DNA of 64,000 nt, from positions 1 through 64,000 of the forward strand of contig JAWZYV010010320.1 of NCBI GenBank assembly GCA_038373885.1, in the 5' to 3' direction. Numbering within the stretch: the stretch's first letter is position 1; every line of letters starts with the position of its first letter. Both the position numbers and the translations under genes were made by a program. Positions 10,469-21,250 of the stretch are shown piece after piece. The DNA is from Cheiracanthium punctorium. Its lineage: Eukaryota; Arthropoda; Arachnida; Araneae; Cheiracanthiidae. Under the pieces are notes generated by a model that saw only the letters and a program-made list of their open reading frames with translations, was not told where the DNA came from and did not search any database.

Positions 10469-10752
10469 TTAACCCATTTGTGCCTGGATATTTTTGCGAC
10501 TTTCTTCGATTTTTACTGATAACAGAAATAATAGATATATTTCTGATGTTAACTTCTAGAACAAGGGATGATTTCTTTTAAAATCATTATGCATAAAAAT
10601 AGAAATATCAACATCCTACTTGGTCATGTTAAAATATTTTGTAGAGTTGAGGCTCGATACTCATGAATAAAGGCTAGGAAAAATAAATAACGTTTTCGAA
10701 TAATAGCGAAAATGCCGTCCCAAAAAAGGGACGCTAGGCATAAATGGGTTAA
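10469..10752 (+). mobile_element. Family A MITE, full length
   Basis: 284 bp between TTAA flanks. Left terminus CCCATTTGTGCCTGG, right terminus CTAGGCATAAATGGG, an imperfect inverted repeat with two mismatches. Inner features common to the family are GCGACTTTCTTCG near the left end and a GTCCCAAAAAAGGGAC palindrome near the right end. The target TTAA lies inside the right terminal repeat of the C MITE. Confidence 0.9.
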
Positions 10753-10759
10753 GGGCTTA

Positions 10760-11088
10760 GCGAATTCGACTGTGTCTGTTTCCTGTGATTTTTTTTTTAC
10801 GCCACTGGATTGAAAGGAATTCAATTAATTTTAGTAACTTCGATTCAATTAAAAGTAGTCCAATCAATTTTAGTCATTTTAAAAACTAATAATTTCAAGC
10901 TCTTCAGAATGTGAGGCTAAAGGTCCAAATTTCGGGGAAGTTTTCTCATGCCCACACTGGTATTTTCAGTGACGAGCTCGGCCAATGAATGCATTAAGCT
11001 CGTATCTCAGGGTGCCATTTTATTTCAATTTGGATCATGGAAGTATGAACACACAAGAATATGATTCCATTCTTCGCTTCTTCTAAAA
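10760..11088. other. Intergenic, nothing recognised
   Basis: A/T-rich sequence with repeated TTCAATTAATTTTAGT-like phrases and no supported gene. Confidence 0.5.
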
Positions 11089-11536
11089 CATAGGTTCCCA
11101 ACGTGGGCGAAAACGCCCCCTCGTGGGCGTTTGAGGCTTTCAGGGGGGCGGTAAAAGACCCAGAGAAAATTAGGGGGCGTTGATATGGCACGGAGAGACT
11201 AATAAAGACTTAAAAATTAGGCGGATAATATTTTAATTAAAATAAATTTTAATAAAAATACTTTTTAATATAATTAAGTATACGTTTTGATTGTTCTCTG
11301 AAACTGTCTATTTATTTAGAAAGCAACAGTTTATTATCTATTACTTCGTATTATCAAAACCCCTGCCTATCCTTATAACAGGTAAGCTAAAACGTTAATT
11401 CCACTTTTTTAAAATTTAATTCTTGTTTTTCACCATGCATTATGTACTCTCATGTTTCTCTGGAGTGGGAGGGGGGCGGTATTCAAATATTCACTAGAAT
11501 AGGGGGCACCAGTTCAAAAAAGGTTGGGAACCTATG
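11089..11536. mobile_element. hAT-like MITE with 8-bp target duplication
   Basis: Inverted ends CATAGGTTCCCAAC and GTTGGGAACCTATG enclose 448 bp with no transposase. The flanks TTCTAAAA and TTCCAAAA match at 7 of 8 positions, fitting the 8-bp hAT duplication. G-rich sub-terminal stretches (GGGGGCG) are typical of this MITE type. Confidence 0.85.
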
Positions 11537-11574
11537 TTCCAAAAGAATAAGTCTGTAATGTTGTTTTCTTCTCT

Positions 11575-11770
11575 GTTCATAGCCGACCAGAATGTATGGT
11601 GGATAAAACACCGTACTACGGTTTCCGGTTCGATCCCCGACTGGGTGTGGCTGTCATTTGTGCCCGTCCCTTCATAGGGGGCAACGTAGGTCCCCCTTCT
11701 AGGTGCCCCCATAATAAAGAGACCAACAACTCCGGCCTTAGTAGTGGCCAATGCCTATAAGGCCAAAAGG
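11575..11770 (+). repeat. tRNA-headed SINE-like element
   Basis: A B-box-like GGTTCGATCCC at 11629-11639 sits about 30 bp after TGGTGGATAAAAC, a plausible A-box region, which is tRNA-like spacing. The rest does not fold into a tRNA that I can trace, so a SINE is more likely than a tRNA gene. The 3' end is uncertain. Confidence 0.5.
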
Positions 11771-12417
11771 CATGCCTTTGGAAGCAACTGCGAAATTCAT
11801 ACATGCTTTTACTATGCAATGTACCATGCACCTATTCGAAAATGGTGTGTGTATTTTTCAACAGTTCTTTTACAGCGGCACCCAAAAGAATTCCAACAAA
11901 AAACACCCTATTGACACTATAGGGCCATTAATGCATTTCAGTCTAAACACCACAAGCACGTAGACTTCCCATACGTAGACGCCTATTCGTAGACGCTTAT
12001 TCTTCATCTGAAGGTGGCTGCCCAAATTCAAAACCCAACAAATTCAAAATCTTCCAGAAAATCAATAAAACGTACTTTTTTTTATCCGCTCTAAATGGTA
12101 CTTTAGCACAACAAATTAACCGTTGATTATTGTCACAGCCCGATTATGACCAACAGGGGCCCCGGCATTGATGAATTTGGGGGTCCCCATCTATAAAATT
12201 TGTTTTCTTTTTCATAATATTTTGACATATAAAAGAATATTTCAGAACAACATTTGAAACTGGGGGCCCTGGGCAAAGTCCCGATTTGCCCATGCTATAA
12301 TAAGGGTCTGATTATTGTCACGGATTAGGATGACAACATGCAGAAAATAAAATAGGTTTTTAAAATTGTAGGAAGTGTTACTTTGTTTTAAATTTTTCAA
12401 ATTGAAAAAAAAAACAC

Positions 12418-12574
12418 TTAACCCTTTCAGGCGCAACCCTTTTCCAATGCTGAAAAAAGGGCAGCCGTTGCCATCGCTCGACTTAACTACCAGCAAGATG
12501 GCGGACGATCGATCGTCCGCCATCTTGCCCAGATCGTCCGCCCAGAGCGGGATCACTGCGCGTTAAAGGGTTAA
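12418..12574 (+). mobile_element. Family B MITE, short internal-deletion derivative
   Basis: 157 bp between TTAA and TTAA. The left end CCCTTTCAGGCGCAACCC and the right end ACTGCGCGTTAAAGGG are intact. Most of the right domain is gone, leaving a tight palindrome around GATGGCGGACGATCGATCG. Confidence 0.85.
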
Positions 12575-12780
12575 CAGGTTTATCAATTTTGATATCTATA
12601 CGAAAAAAATTAATTATTGTAAAGTACCAAGTAAATCATGTTCACACGACTCTCTTAAAACAAAAAATGCTAAAAAATCCATTTTGAAAAATGTGTCCCT
12701 TACTGTGTTTGAAATTTGGGCAGCCGAAGGATAGAAATAGAATTTTAATGTTCTCTTACAGGGTCTCGTAAAATTACACT

Positions 12781-13015
12781 AATAGAAGGCCACCATAGCA
12801 GTGGATGAGATACTCAAAATGGTAGACGGCAGAAGAGTGAAGTTCCAGTGTTCTGGCCTATCGCGTGGTTGTCGATCTAACGGCCTGGAGTTTCGGTTGG
12901 TTTTCTCCAGAGGGAACGCGAATTCGCGTCAGAACTCCTTAAAATGTCCTCTGACCAAGGCACCTTACCCTTAGCAGATAGCCCTTGCGCAGCTTTGCCA
13001 TAACACAACAAACAA
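12781..13015 (+). repeat. tRNA-headed SINE, family S copy
   Basis: It shares the order CCTATCGCGTGG, GTCGATCTAACGGCCTGGA, GGTTTTCTCC and GACCAAGGCACC, then GCCATAACACAA, with the copies near 42895-43470 and 37720-37850. A degraded A-box-like TAGCAGTGGAT occurs at the head. No coding potential. Confidence 0.55.
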
Positions 13016-13492
13016 ATCCTACTATGTAGTTGCGCTGATCCCTGACTCACTGACCCTCTGATTCACTGACTTTCTAACAATTCCGGGCAACCTGCTCCAA
13101 GATAAACCTTTCACCGCCATTATTCCACGAAGATTAAAAAATTAATAAAGTAAAAAAACATAAAAATCGTAATAACATCTAAACCTTTTGTACGATCCGC
13201 TTGAAATTTTTCATAATTATGTATAAAAATATAGAAAACAATCTGCACTACTTTAAAAATAGGAAAATCCCTCCCATTCCCTCATTTTTAAGCGATTTTT
13301 TTGCTATTTTCAGCTCTATTTTATTTCCGAGAGTAAAAAATGTTAATCATTTGCGTGACAAAATTAGGCTCTGAGAGTGACAATGACATCATATTTGAAG
13401 CCACGATCATCAGGCTTTGAAGGGAAAGTTGCGATTTCCGTTCGTTTTAAACAGTTTTTCCAGAAAACATAGTTTATTTTTTTTCCATTAAA
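13016..13492. other. Intergenic, nothing recognised
   Basis: AT-rich sequence. A GAAGCCACGATCAT phrase near 13397 recalls the block at 195 and 2463 but is too short to assign. Confidence 0.5.
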
Positions 13493-13760
13493 TCATCGTC
13501 TGCTTGAAGCATTGATAAAAGAGGGGCTGTGTACAGAAAACGAAGTATTTTGAATGCGAAAAGTTTCCGCTCGTTTCCAGAAGAGCATGAAAATCGATTT
13601 GGATGTATAATAAAAATTGAATATGAAGTTATTTATTTCAAGTGGACGAGGATTAAATATATTGAGTGCAGGCATATTTTCTTCAAATGTTTTTTCTACT
13701 GCCCGTTGTAATTGCCTCCACAACCGGCTTTGGCTTCTAGTACACCAATAGAGATAAACA
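13493..13760 (-). repeat. Dispersed repeat family E with a peptide-like frame, copy 1
   Basis: The reverse strand aligns with 54850-55105 and less well with 60735-60915. A minus-strand frame of about 80 codons reads through WRQLQRAVEKTFEENMPAL, LEINNFIFNFYYTSK and FMLFWKRAETFRIQN. The 54.9-kb copy keeps WRQLQR, DENMSTVSIF and RPPKM in the same frame but has stops. The frame here has no ATG before Met residues well inside it. I do not recognise the family; a retroelement or old gene fragment are both possible. Confidence 0.4.
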
Positions 13761-14338
13761 ACTCTATCTTTTTAGCTTATCCCCGAATTCTCGTTGAGTT
13801 CGACCACTATACTTCGACTCATATAGCGCAAAAAAAAAAAAAAAAGAACGCAGTCTTGAAAAGGTGTTTAACAATCGATGAGTTTGCCATGATTTACTTT
13901 TCTTGTGTTCTTTTTTTACTTCGAACATTTTAAGAACACCGGACGGCACTTGTCAAATGAAACCCATAAAAGTTTCCCCCTCTGCTTTCTTCGCCGGAAC
14001 ACGTGTCCATAAACATGGGAAAACTGAAAAACAAAAGAAAGGGAGGGGAAGGGGGTGGGCGGAGTGGGGAGGAAGCGTTGCCAAAGAAGGAACTGGCCAA
14101 ACTTAGAACATTGATGTTTTCTTCTATTTTTCCGGTGCATTTGGAAGGCTTCCTTAAGGATATGTTTGTTAAAGAATGGTTTTTTTTTATGTTTTTCTCC
14201 AGAAAATAATGCTACTTTTGTAGTTCCAGGGAGAAATATTTTTTGAGCTTTAGAAAATTAATATGTGCTGCAACTTTTTATAACCTGAACAAAAGAAGTA
14301 ATGGCAACAGAAGATATACAGAGGGAAACGAATCTCGG

Positions 14339-14900
14339 TTAACCCTTTGAGGAGCAACCCTTTCCCAATGCTGAAAAAAGGGCAGCCGTTGCCATCGCTC
14401 GACCTAACTACCAGCAAGATGGAGGACGATCGAAACGTTTATCGCGGGCCACAGAACTAGAGACCCCTTTCTGACGAACCCATACTATCCGGGTCCCCAT
14501 ACTATCATAAACATTTTAACCAGCTGGCTGTGCGGCACAGCCAGCTGTCGTCAAAAAAGGGTCTCTAGATCTGTGGCACGCGATGAACGTTTCGATCGTC
14601 CGCCATCTTGCTGGTAGTTGAATCGAGCGATGGCAACGGCTGCCCTTTTTTCAGCATTGGGCAATCTATCCAGCTGTTCTCGCATTCTTCCATTTTTCTG
14701 CAGATCTCAGTGCTGTTAAAAAGAATCGTGACAATTTTTTTTTACGGGAAATGACGTGCTAAAAAGTAAAGGATTCTCGTCGAGCTAGGTCACCCGCAAC
14801 TATTTTTATAAAAAACAAATCTATTTTTCGTGACTGGCAACAGTCAAAACGTCAGAGTTGGATGTTCCCAGAGCGGTAACACTGCGCGTTAAAGGGTTAA
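14339..14900 (+). mobile_element. Family B MITE, full length
   Basis: 562 bp between TTAA flanks. Left terminus CCCTTTGAGGAGCAACCC, right terminus ACTGCGCGTTAAAGGG. The left part contains a long internal inverted repeat: GGGCAGCCGTTGCCATCGCT is mirrored by AGCGATGGCAACGGCTGCCC, with ACAGCCAGCTG near the axis. A unique right domain follows (TCGCATTCTTCC, GGATTCTCGTCGAGC). No reading frame is conserved between copies, so it is non-autonomous. Confidence 0.92.
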
Positions 14901-15620
14901 CGGATTGCAACCAATTTTAGAATATGGACTGCACATCAGCGTTTCTCAACCTGTGGGGCGCGACCCCCAAGGAGGCCGCAGAGCGTTTGCAGGGGGGGGA
15001 GCGAGAAAAACCAAAGTGCAAGTAGTGATGCATGTTTTTAAAAAAAATCATCTTATTTATTCTCATTTTTACTCAAAAATCTATCCATTTTCGTTTAAAA
15101 TGTTCATTCAAACTTTACTGATAACATTAATTTGTAGAAAATTCGACTAAATGCGCATTGTTAAATATTAAAAAAACTTAATGTATGCTGAAAAATGAGT
15201 GGGGGGGGGGGGCGCCACCGTAAGTTAGCCTTTGTTGTGAGGGCGCGACGTAAAAAGGTTGAGAACCACTGCTGTATATGATACGCACTCAAGAAATTTC
15301 GAAAAAAAAATTTTAGTTCAGAAAATGTCCACCAGATGGTGTTTTACATGTAAAAAACCGCACATGTGACAATGGAAATAGCTAATAAGAAACGTACAAA
15401 CAATTTCAAAATTATCCAATAATTGTTGGACATTTATTAACTAATTTGGGTCATTTTTTTGAAGAGAATTCACCATGCTCAGTCCCATCTGGCGAACATT
15501 TTTTGAACTAAACTTAAAAAAATAAACCTTCCTCGGGCGCACAGTCCATATGACAAATTTGGTGGCAATCTGCAGACCTGTTTCAGCTGTAGGGGAAGTT
15601 CAGTTATTACTACTCTGTAT
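14901..15620. mobile_element. Mariner-like MITE L with long inverted arms, hAT nested inside
   Basis: The left arm (AACCAATTTTAGAATATGGA, later TTAGTTCAGAAAATGTCCAC) is mirrored by the right arm around 15465-15619, ending CTCTGTATA. The same left arm in the copy at 28674 starts CAGGGTGACTATAAATTAAC after TA, and the right end here matches that start in reverse. The left tip is lost against the B MITE. Confidence 0.65.
14937..15271. mobile_element. hAT-like MITE with 8-bp target duplication
   Basis: Ends CAGCGTTTCTCAACC and GGTTGAGAACCACTG enclose 335 bp. Flanks are CTGCACAT and CTGTATAT. The uninterrupted L copy near 28757-28780 shows the empty site (ACTATGCATGAGATGC), confirming the insertion. 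Confidence 0.88.
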
Positions 15621-16704
15621 AGTGTACATATTAAGCTTTTAAATCTGAGGAAAAAGCGTTGGACTTACACGAGAAAAATATCTTCGCACTGATGATGGTA
15701 AGTCATACTCCGAAATCGGTGAGTGGCTTCAATACCCATTGGTGCTTACTAACGTCGCTTCTTTCTGTGGAAATTTACGTTATAGTTTAAATAAACTAAT
15801 TTTTGTAGCCCATTTGCCACAGACTACAATTTTGCTGCGTTTAATTGTTTTAAAAAATGGCAAGCACTTTTAAAGGACGGAAAAAATTAATTTAATAATG
15901 TGACGATTTTTAAATTTATCTGAAATTTTTATGCAAATTATTTGACACCCGAAACATAACAAACATAAAAAAAAAATTATTGTTCATTAATGTTAAATCC
16001 CTGAGTTCAACAATGCTGCGCAAGGAATTTTTAAAAAAAATCAACATTTTCTCGAGAAATTGCAAACTTTTTGCCGCATCATTAACATTTTTAGAAAAGC
16101 GGCTGAAGATTTTTTTAAAAGTAATGAAAGAAAGCAATTAAGTTGCAAATTAGAATTTTCTAATGATGCTTTTTAAAATAAAAGCTACAGAATTCGTTTT
16201 TAAAATTTCTAATGCGAATTCAGGAAAACTCCGTGCCTGAAGTTTACTCTATTATAAAAAATAAATAAACTGTAATTGTTTTAGTTAAACGCTGTTCTTT
16301 GATTTCCTTTTCCATTTTGATAATTAAAATCGGTTTATTACGAAAAAAGATAATTAACCAGCTCGATTTAATCGACTTTTTTGCTTTTGAAACTAACAGT
16401 TTAAATAACGCGCTGTTGGAAGATGGGATGTTAAGTATTTTTGTTTGGCTGAAAAGGATTTATAAAGTAAATTTTTGCGTTTGAGTTATGTGGAAGTTCT
16501 TTGTTTGCTAAAATGAAACAAGGTTCGTGTTCGGTTAATAAATAAATTAGATATTATTTATTAAATTTACTCAATTTTTTAGGAAGTGCGTTTATGTAAA
16601 AAGTTCTGTATTCGTCAACAGAATTTACTAGACGTTTTTCGAAAAAAATATGGAACAGGAATTCGAGTTTATGGATTCGATACAAATGACTGGAACCCAA
16701 ACTA
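15621..16704. other. Intergenic, very AT-rich, nothing recognised
   Basis: No supported gene. Short open frames on both strands are dominated by Lys, Asn, Phe and Ile and have no motif. Confidence 0.5.
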
Positions 16705-16870
16705 ATAGACTACACTTAGTTTTCTGTCATTCGCATAATTTCTATAATCGATTACTCTGATATGAATATAATCCATAATCGATTATTTGAATATTGAATA
16801 TTCGCGATTTTCACTATAGTATTTCCGACTTTTATTCGAATAGTATTCGAGATTTCACTATTCGAATAGT
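16705..16870. repeat. TTCGAATA-rich repeat, outlying piece
   Basis: Contains TATAATCGATTA, ATAATCGATTATTTGAATA and ACTATTCGAATAGTA, the vocabulary of the array at 18660-19432 from which it is separated by other insertions. Confidence 0.5.
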
Positions 16871-16993
16871 ACACTAAAAAACACGTTTTGTTGAATCAAC
16901 GAAATTTTTGTTAATTAAACAAAATTTGGTTTGGTTTACCATTAAAGAATATATGGTTCCCTCAGGGTTTCATACCAAGAAAAAAGTCTTTTG

Positions 16994-17277
16994 TTAACCC
17001 ATTTGTGCCTGGATATTTTTGCGACTTTCTTCGGTTTATACTGATAACAGAAATAATAGATAAATTTCTGACGTCAACTTCTTGAACAAGGGATGATTTC
17101 TTTTAAAATCATTATGCATAAAAATCGAAATATCAACATCCTACTTGGTCATGTTAAAATATTTTGTAGCGTTGAGGCTCGATACTCATGAATAAAGGCT
17201 AGGAAAAATAAATAATGTTTTCGACTAATAGCGAAAATGCCGTCCCAAAAAAGGGACGCTAGGCATAAATGGGTTAA
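16994..17277 (+). mobile_element. Family A MITE, full length
   Basis: 284 bp with TTAA on both sides, CCCATTTGTGCCTGG at the left and CTAGGCATAAATGGG at the right. Nearly identical to the copies at 10469, 25440 and 26363. Confidence 0.92.
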
Positions 17278-17396
17278 GCGCTTTTGTATTCTCTGTGAAA
17301 ATTAGATGAAGACTAGGAAGACGAGTGCCTCTTTACGTTGTCTTTTTTACATTCTTCTTTTTTAGCAACTAAGAAATAACTTAGTATATTATTATA

Positions 17397-17456
17397 AATA
17401 TCATGACTATAATTTTCATATTTATGTAAGGTATTGTATTAATTACACCGGTCGAC

Positions 17457-17488
<32 letters not shown>

Positions 17489-18266
17489 GGGGGGGGGGGT
17501 TCTGTTCTCATGCTTAAATTCTGATTCCAGACATTGAAAACCACTTAAATTATCATTTTTAGTTCTTAAAGTTTGCTTTTGTATGATTTTCGTCATAAGT
17601 ATATTTTAATTTATTTCATAAACGAAAGATGGCAGCACTTTGATTAACCCGAAAGTAAATTGTATTATTATTTGTAACTCTGTAGTATTGCTTGTAGTAT
17701 TATTTGTAGTATTACTTGTGATATTATTATTTGTTTGTATTATTATTTGCTCATACGAAAAATATTAACTTTTAGACATTAATTTCTTATTATTTTACAT
17801 TTATATGTTATTGTTTGTCACAAATCTTGAATAAAAAAGACTTTTACATCCAGCAAAAACTTTTCTGATCATAATTTAGAGTGGAATTATGAAAAAAATA
17901 TATAAATCAATGAAATCAGTGATTTTTGACTAAATCAGTGTAGTGATTTTTGCCTAAAAATTAAAAAATTGCTTTAATTTCTACAAAAGCAAACTTTCAT
18001 AAAAAAAAATTATTTTCTTTAGTTTTGGCGTAGGAGAAACTAAAATTTAACATGTTGGAGTCAGACTCAAAAATCGGGTTTACCGGTGTTATCAAATAAT
18101 ATAAAAGGATTATCGTTAAAGTGAAACTTCACATAGCTTAGAATCTTACTTTTTCCGACTATCAAAATTAATTTTTAGTTGAATGAAGTATTAATCCGGC
18201 GCGATCAACAAATCTCAATCCCGCAATCCCGCGAAGCGTGAAACAGTGCGGGATTGCATTCCCTAG
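17397..18266 (+). repeat. Dispersed repeat family H split by element G
   Basis: The outer parts (ATATCATGACTATAATTTT and AAACAGTGCGGGATTGCATT with following CCCTAG) match 52054-52266 collinearly. The 633-bp G element at 17456 is missing there. A GGGATTGCATTCCC palindrome sits at the right end. Confidence 0.7.
17456..18088. mobile_element. Element G, TTA-flanked MITE (Harbinger-like)
   Basis: Ends CACCGGTCGACAAAA and TTTACCGGTG, flanked by TTA (17453-17455 and 18089-18091). The empty site at 52091-52105 reads TGTATTAATTATCAAA, proving the TTA duplication. A homopolymer A-run (17457-17485) and a G-run sit just inside the left end. A 3-bp TWA target suggests PIF/Harbinger. No transposase is present. 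Confidence 0.85.
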
Positions 18267-18659
18267 CCGCGAGCTATTCGAATGCTATGTCGAATGCGCT
18301 TTCGAAGAGATTTTTCACAATCGATTCTGACGAATGCATTTTATAATCGATTAATTCTAGAAATTCTCCTTTATTCATCTCCATCACTAACTATGCAGTA
18401 TTCAGAGCTCGCACTTACTTTTTTCATGTTTCAAATAGGCGCATATTGTATATACAGAGCACAGGCTTTTTATTTATTTCTTTTTTCGAAAAGAAAAAAT
18501 ACATAATCAAGGACTCGGGTTTCGACCTTCCGTACCAATGACTGGAACACTAGTAGACCTTACTTTATAACTAGTTGATCTTACTTTATTCACAGTTCAA
18601 GTAAGTGCATGTTGTATTTAGTTATGTGCCGTTGTAATGATTCATATAATTCATTACTG

Positions 18660-19432
18660 AAATTCGAATAGAATCAATAATTGATTAATCGAATTGTGAA
18701 CATTCGTGATTTTTACTGTTCGAATAGTATTTGCTATTTCAATATTCAAATAGTATTCAAGATTTCACTATTCGAAGAGTGATCATGATTTTACAGCATT
18801 CGAATAGTAATCCCGAATTTACTAGTCGAATGACATTTTCGATTTCACTATTCGTATAGTAATCAGGATTTCGCTATTTGAATAGTAATCATGATTTTAC
18901 ACCATTCGAATAATAATCGCGATTTTACAAGTCGAATGACATTTTTCATTTCACTATTCGGATATCAGGATTTCGCTTTTCGAATAGTAATCATGACTTT
19001 ACAGCATTCGAATAATAATCGCGATTTTACTACTCGCATGACATTTTCGATTTCACTATTCGGATAGTAATCAGGATTTCACTGTCCGAGTACTAATCAC
19101 GATTTTACAGCATTCGAATAATAATCGCGATTTTACTAGTAGAATGAAATTTTTGATTTCACTATACGGATATCAGGATTTTGCTGTTCGAATAGTAATC
19201 GTGACTTTATAGCATTCGAATAATAATCGCGATTTTGCTACTCGTATGACATTTTCGATTTCACAATTCGAATAGTAATCATGATTTTACAGCATTCGAA
19301 TAGTAATCGCGATTTTACTTCGAGTGATACTTTAGATTTCACTATTTCAATACTACATGTGATTGCGTCATTCGAATAGTATTCTCGATTTCTGTTCCAG
19401 ATTTCGAATACCATGTGCTATTCGACAGCTGT
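18660..19432. repeat. Tandem array built on TTCGAA palindromes (about 100-bp unit)
   Basis: CAGCATTCGAATA-type boxes recur near 18796, 18902, 19005, 19109, 19210 and 19290, roughly every 80-105 bp, separated by variants of AATCGCGATTTTAC and GACATTTTCGATTTCACT. Related sequence continues on both sides (18280-18370 and 19620-19730, with TCATAATCGATTAATTCGAA). Probably an internally expanded MITE. No coding potential. Confidence 0.8.
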
Positions 19433-19608
19433 TAGGGATGGACGCGAGACGACTTTTTTGCGAGACGAGACAGAGATTTACAGCTTTTTTGCGAGACGAG
19501 ACACACATTTTTAACATTACGATATAGGGATTTTTGAGAGACGAGACAAGATTTTAGGCTATTTTGCGAGACGCGAGACGCTTATTTTTCGTCTCGCGTC
19601 CATCCCTA
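19433..19608. mobile_element. Family D hAT-like MITE, copy 1
   Basis: 176 bp, ends TAGGGATGGACGCGAGACG and CGTCTCGCGTCCATCCCTA, with a perfect 8-bp target duplication ACAGCTGT. GCGAGACGAGAC-type boxes recur three times inside, possibly transposase-binding sub-terminal repeats (inference). Confidence 0.93.
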
Positions 19609-20249
19609 ACAGCTGTGCATTCGACAGCTGTGTTATCAGCGTTCGAATGGGTTTTCTAAAATCAATTAACTCGAATGCATTTCATAATCGATTAATTCGA
19701 ATAGTTTAATTCATTCGTGCACATCACTCGCTGTAATTAACAGAAGGGTGTGCTGAAAATAAATCTAATTTTCGGAAATGGAAATGTAACAGTTCAGAGA
19801 ATTTGTCCAGTACTCTGCTAAAAGAAAACCCAAATTAGAGCTAAATCAACAGACATCTTCAGTTGGTACAAATAGTCCAAAGTCTTACCATCTGACTAAA
19901 TTATTGATATAAAATAACCTAATACAAAATAATAAAAATTTCGAATTTTATAATATCATTAGGCAGGAATAGTATATCTGCAAAATTTCTAAAAATGTGA
20001 GAAATATCTTACACTGGGGAGGTAAGTCTTAAATTTTGAAATTTTGGTTAGTTTTAGGAATTCATTAAACTCAGTGTGAATATAATACATGGTAAAACTC
20101 TAACTTAAAAAACACCACAATCATTTGTATTTATTTAGAAACACAGCAGTTTACCTTAAAGATGAATTTGTACACAGTATAGCTCTATCTTAGCTCTGAC
20201 CTGGCATCTGAATGCTGATAGGGGCCAAGAGATAGAAAATGCTGGTGTA

Positions 20250-21250
20250 CGCTAGGACTGCGACATCGATGTTTTGAAAAGATCGATGACTTTTTAAATA
20301 TTGATGTTTTATCCATCGATGTACTAAAACCGGTGTTTTTTGACATTGTTTTTTACGAACTCGATTGTATACTTTATGCTTTATCAACATGAACGGAATA
20401 TACTTAACCACTATTTGTAAACTGGGGATCCAACATCGGTATTTTTAAAATGTTTATTAAATTTACAAAAAGTGGTGAAGTATATTCCGTACATGTTAAT
20501 AAATCATAAAATATAAAATCGACTATCTAGAGGAAAAAAAACGATGTCGAACAAACATCGGTTTCCATACATTGGATAAAACATCGATATTTAAAAAAGC
20601 ATCAATGCCCCTAGTTTACAAAAAGTGGATAAGTATGTTCCGTACTCGTTGATAAAGAGTAAAATACACAACGTACTATGTAAAAAAATAGCCATGTCAA
20701 AGAAACATCGGTTTCGATACATCGATGGATAAAACACTGATATTTAAAAAAAACATCAATGTCACATCCCTTGTTTACAAAAAGTGGTTAAGCATGTTCC
20801 GTACGCGTTGATAAAGAGTAAAATACACAGTCGACTATTTTTAAAAAAACATCGGTTTCCATACATCGATGGATAAAACGACATTTTGAAAAAAAACATC
20901 GATGTCAAACAAACATTGGTTTCAATACATAGATGGATAAAATATCGATATATAAAAATACATCAATGTCACATCCTTAGTTTTCAAAAAGTGGTTAAGT
21001 ATGTTCCGTAGGCGTTGATAAAGAGTAAAATACACATTCGACTATATAAAAAAAACATCGGTTTCGATACATCGATGGATAAAACATCGATATTTTGAAA
21101 AAAAAAGATCAATGTCACATCCCTAGTTTACAAAAAGTGGTTAAGTATGTTCCGTACGCGTTGATAAAGAGTAAAATACACAGTGGACTATGTAAAAGAA
21201 ACATCGGTTTCGATACATCGATTAAAAAACATCGATGTGTTATCCTTAGT
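20250..21250. repeat. Tandem array of ATCGATG-rich MITE units
   Basis: Five direct units (starting near 20462, 20613, 20774, 20981 and 21127; 120-210 bp) each contain AAAAAGTGGTTAAGTATGTT or a near copy, CGTTGATAAAGAGTAAAATA, AACATCGGTTTCGATACATC and a CATCAATGTCACATCCCTAG-type end. A sixth unit at 20250-20430 is inverted. The outer borders CTAGGACTGCGACATCGATG and CATCGATGTGTTATCCTTAG are inverted repeats of each other, so the whole array looks like one foldback element whose interior multiplied. Confidence 0.75.

Larger units (their letters stand above)
4907..10759 (+). mobile_element. Family C TTAA-type MITE split by a Helitron and an A MITE
   Basis: The left part (4907-5083) matches the left part of the intact C copy at 22618-22932, starting TTAACC and GTTAAATGCATGAATTT. 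The match resumes after the Helitron at 10382 (AAGAAATTTAGCTTCTACTC, TATGCATCGCTATGCATTT). The right terminal repeat is interrupted again at its own TTAA by the A MITE at 10469-10752 and ends with TTAAGGGCTTAG. Removing both insertions restores a roughly 300-bp C element. The C termini resemble the TTAA-CCC ends of A and B. Confidence 0.75.

Noticed and set aside
10624..10824. Frames reading HLCLASLFWDGIFAI
   Set aside because: This text is the right end of family A and appears wherever an A copy occurs; it is not a protein family.
11575..11660. Possible functional tRNA gene
   Set aside because: A B-box is present, but I could not trace an acceptor stem or anticodon arm; a SINE head fits better.
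18660..21250. CRISPR-like array
   Set aside because: Repeats are imperfect, spacers are themselves repeated, units are palindromic and the context is eukaryotic.
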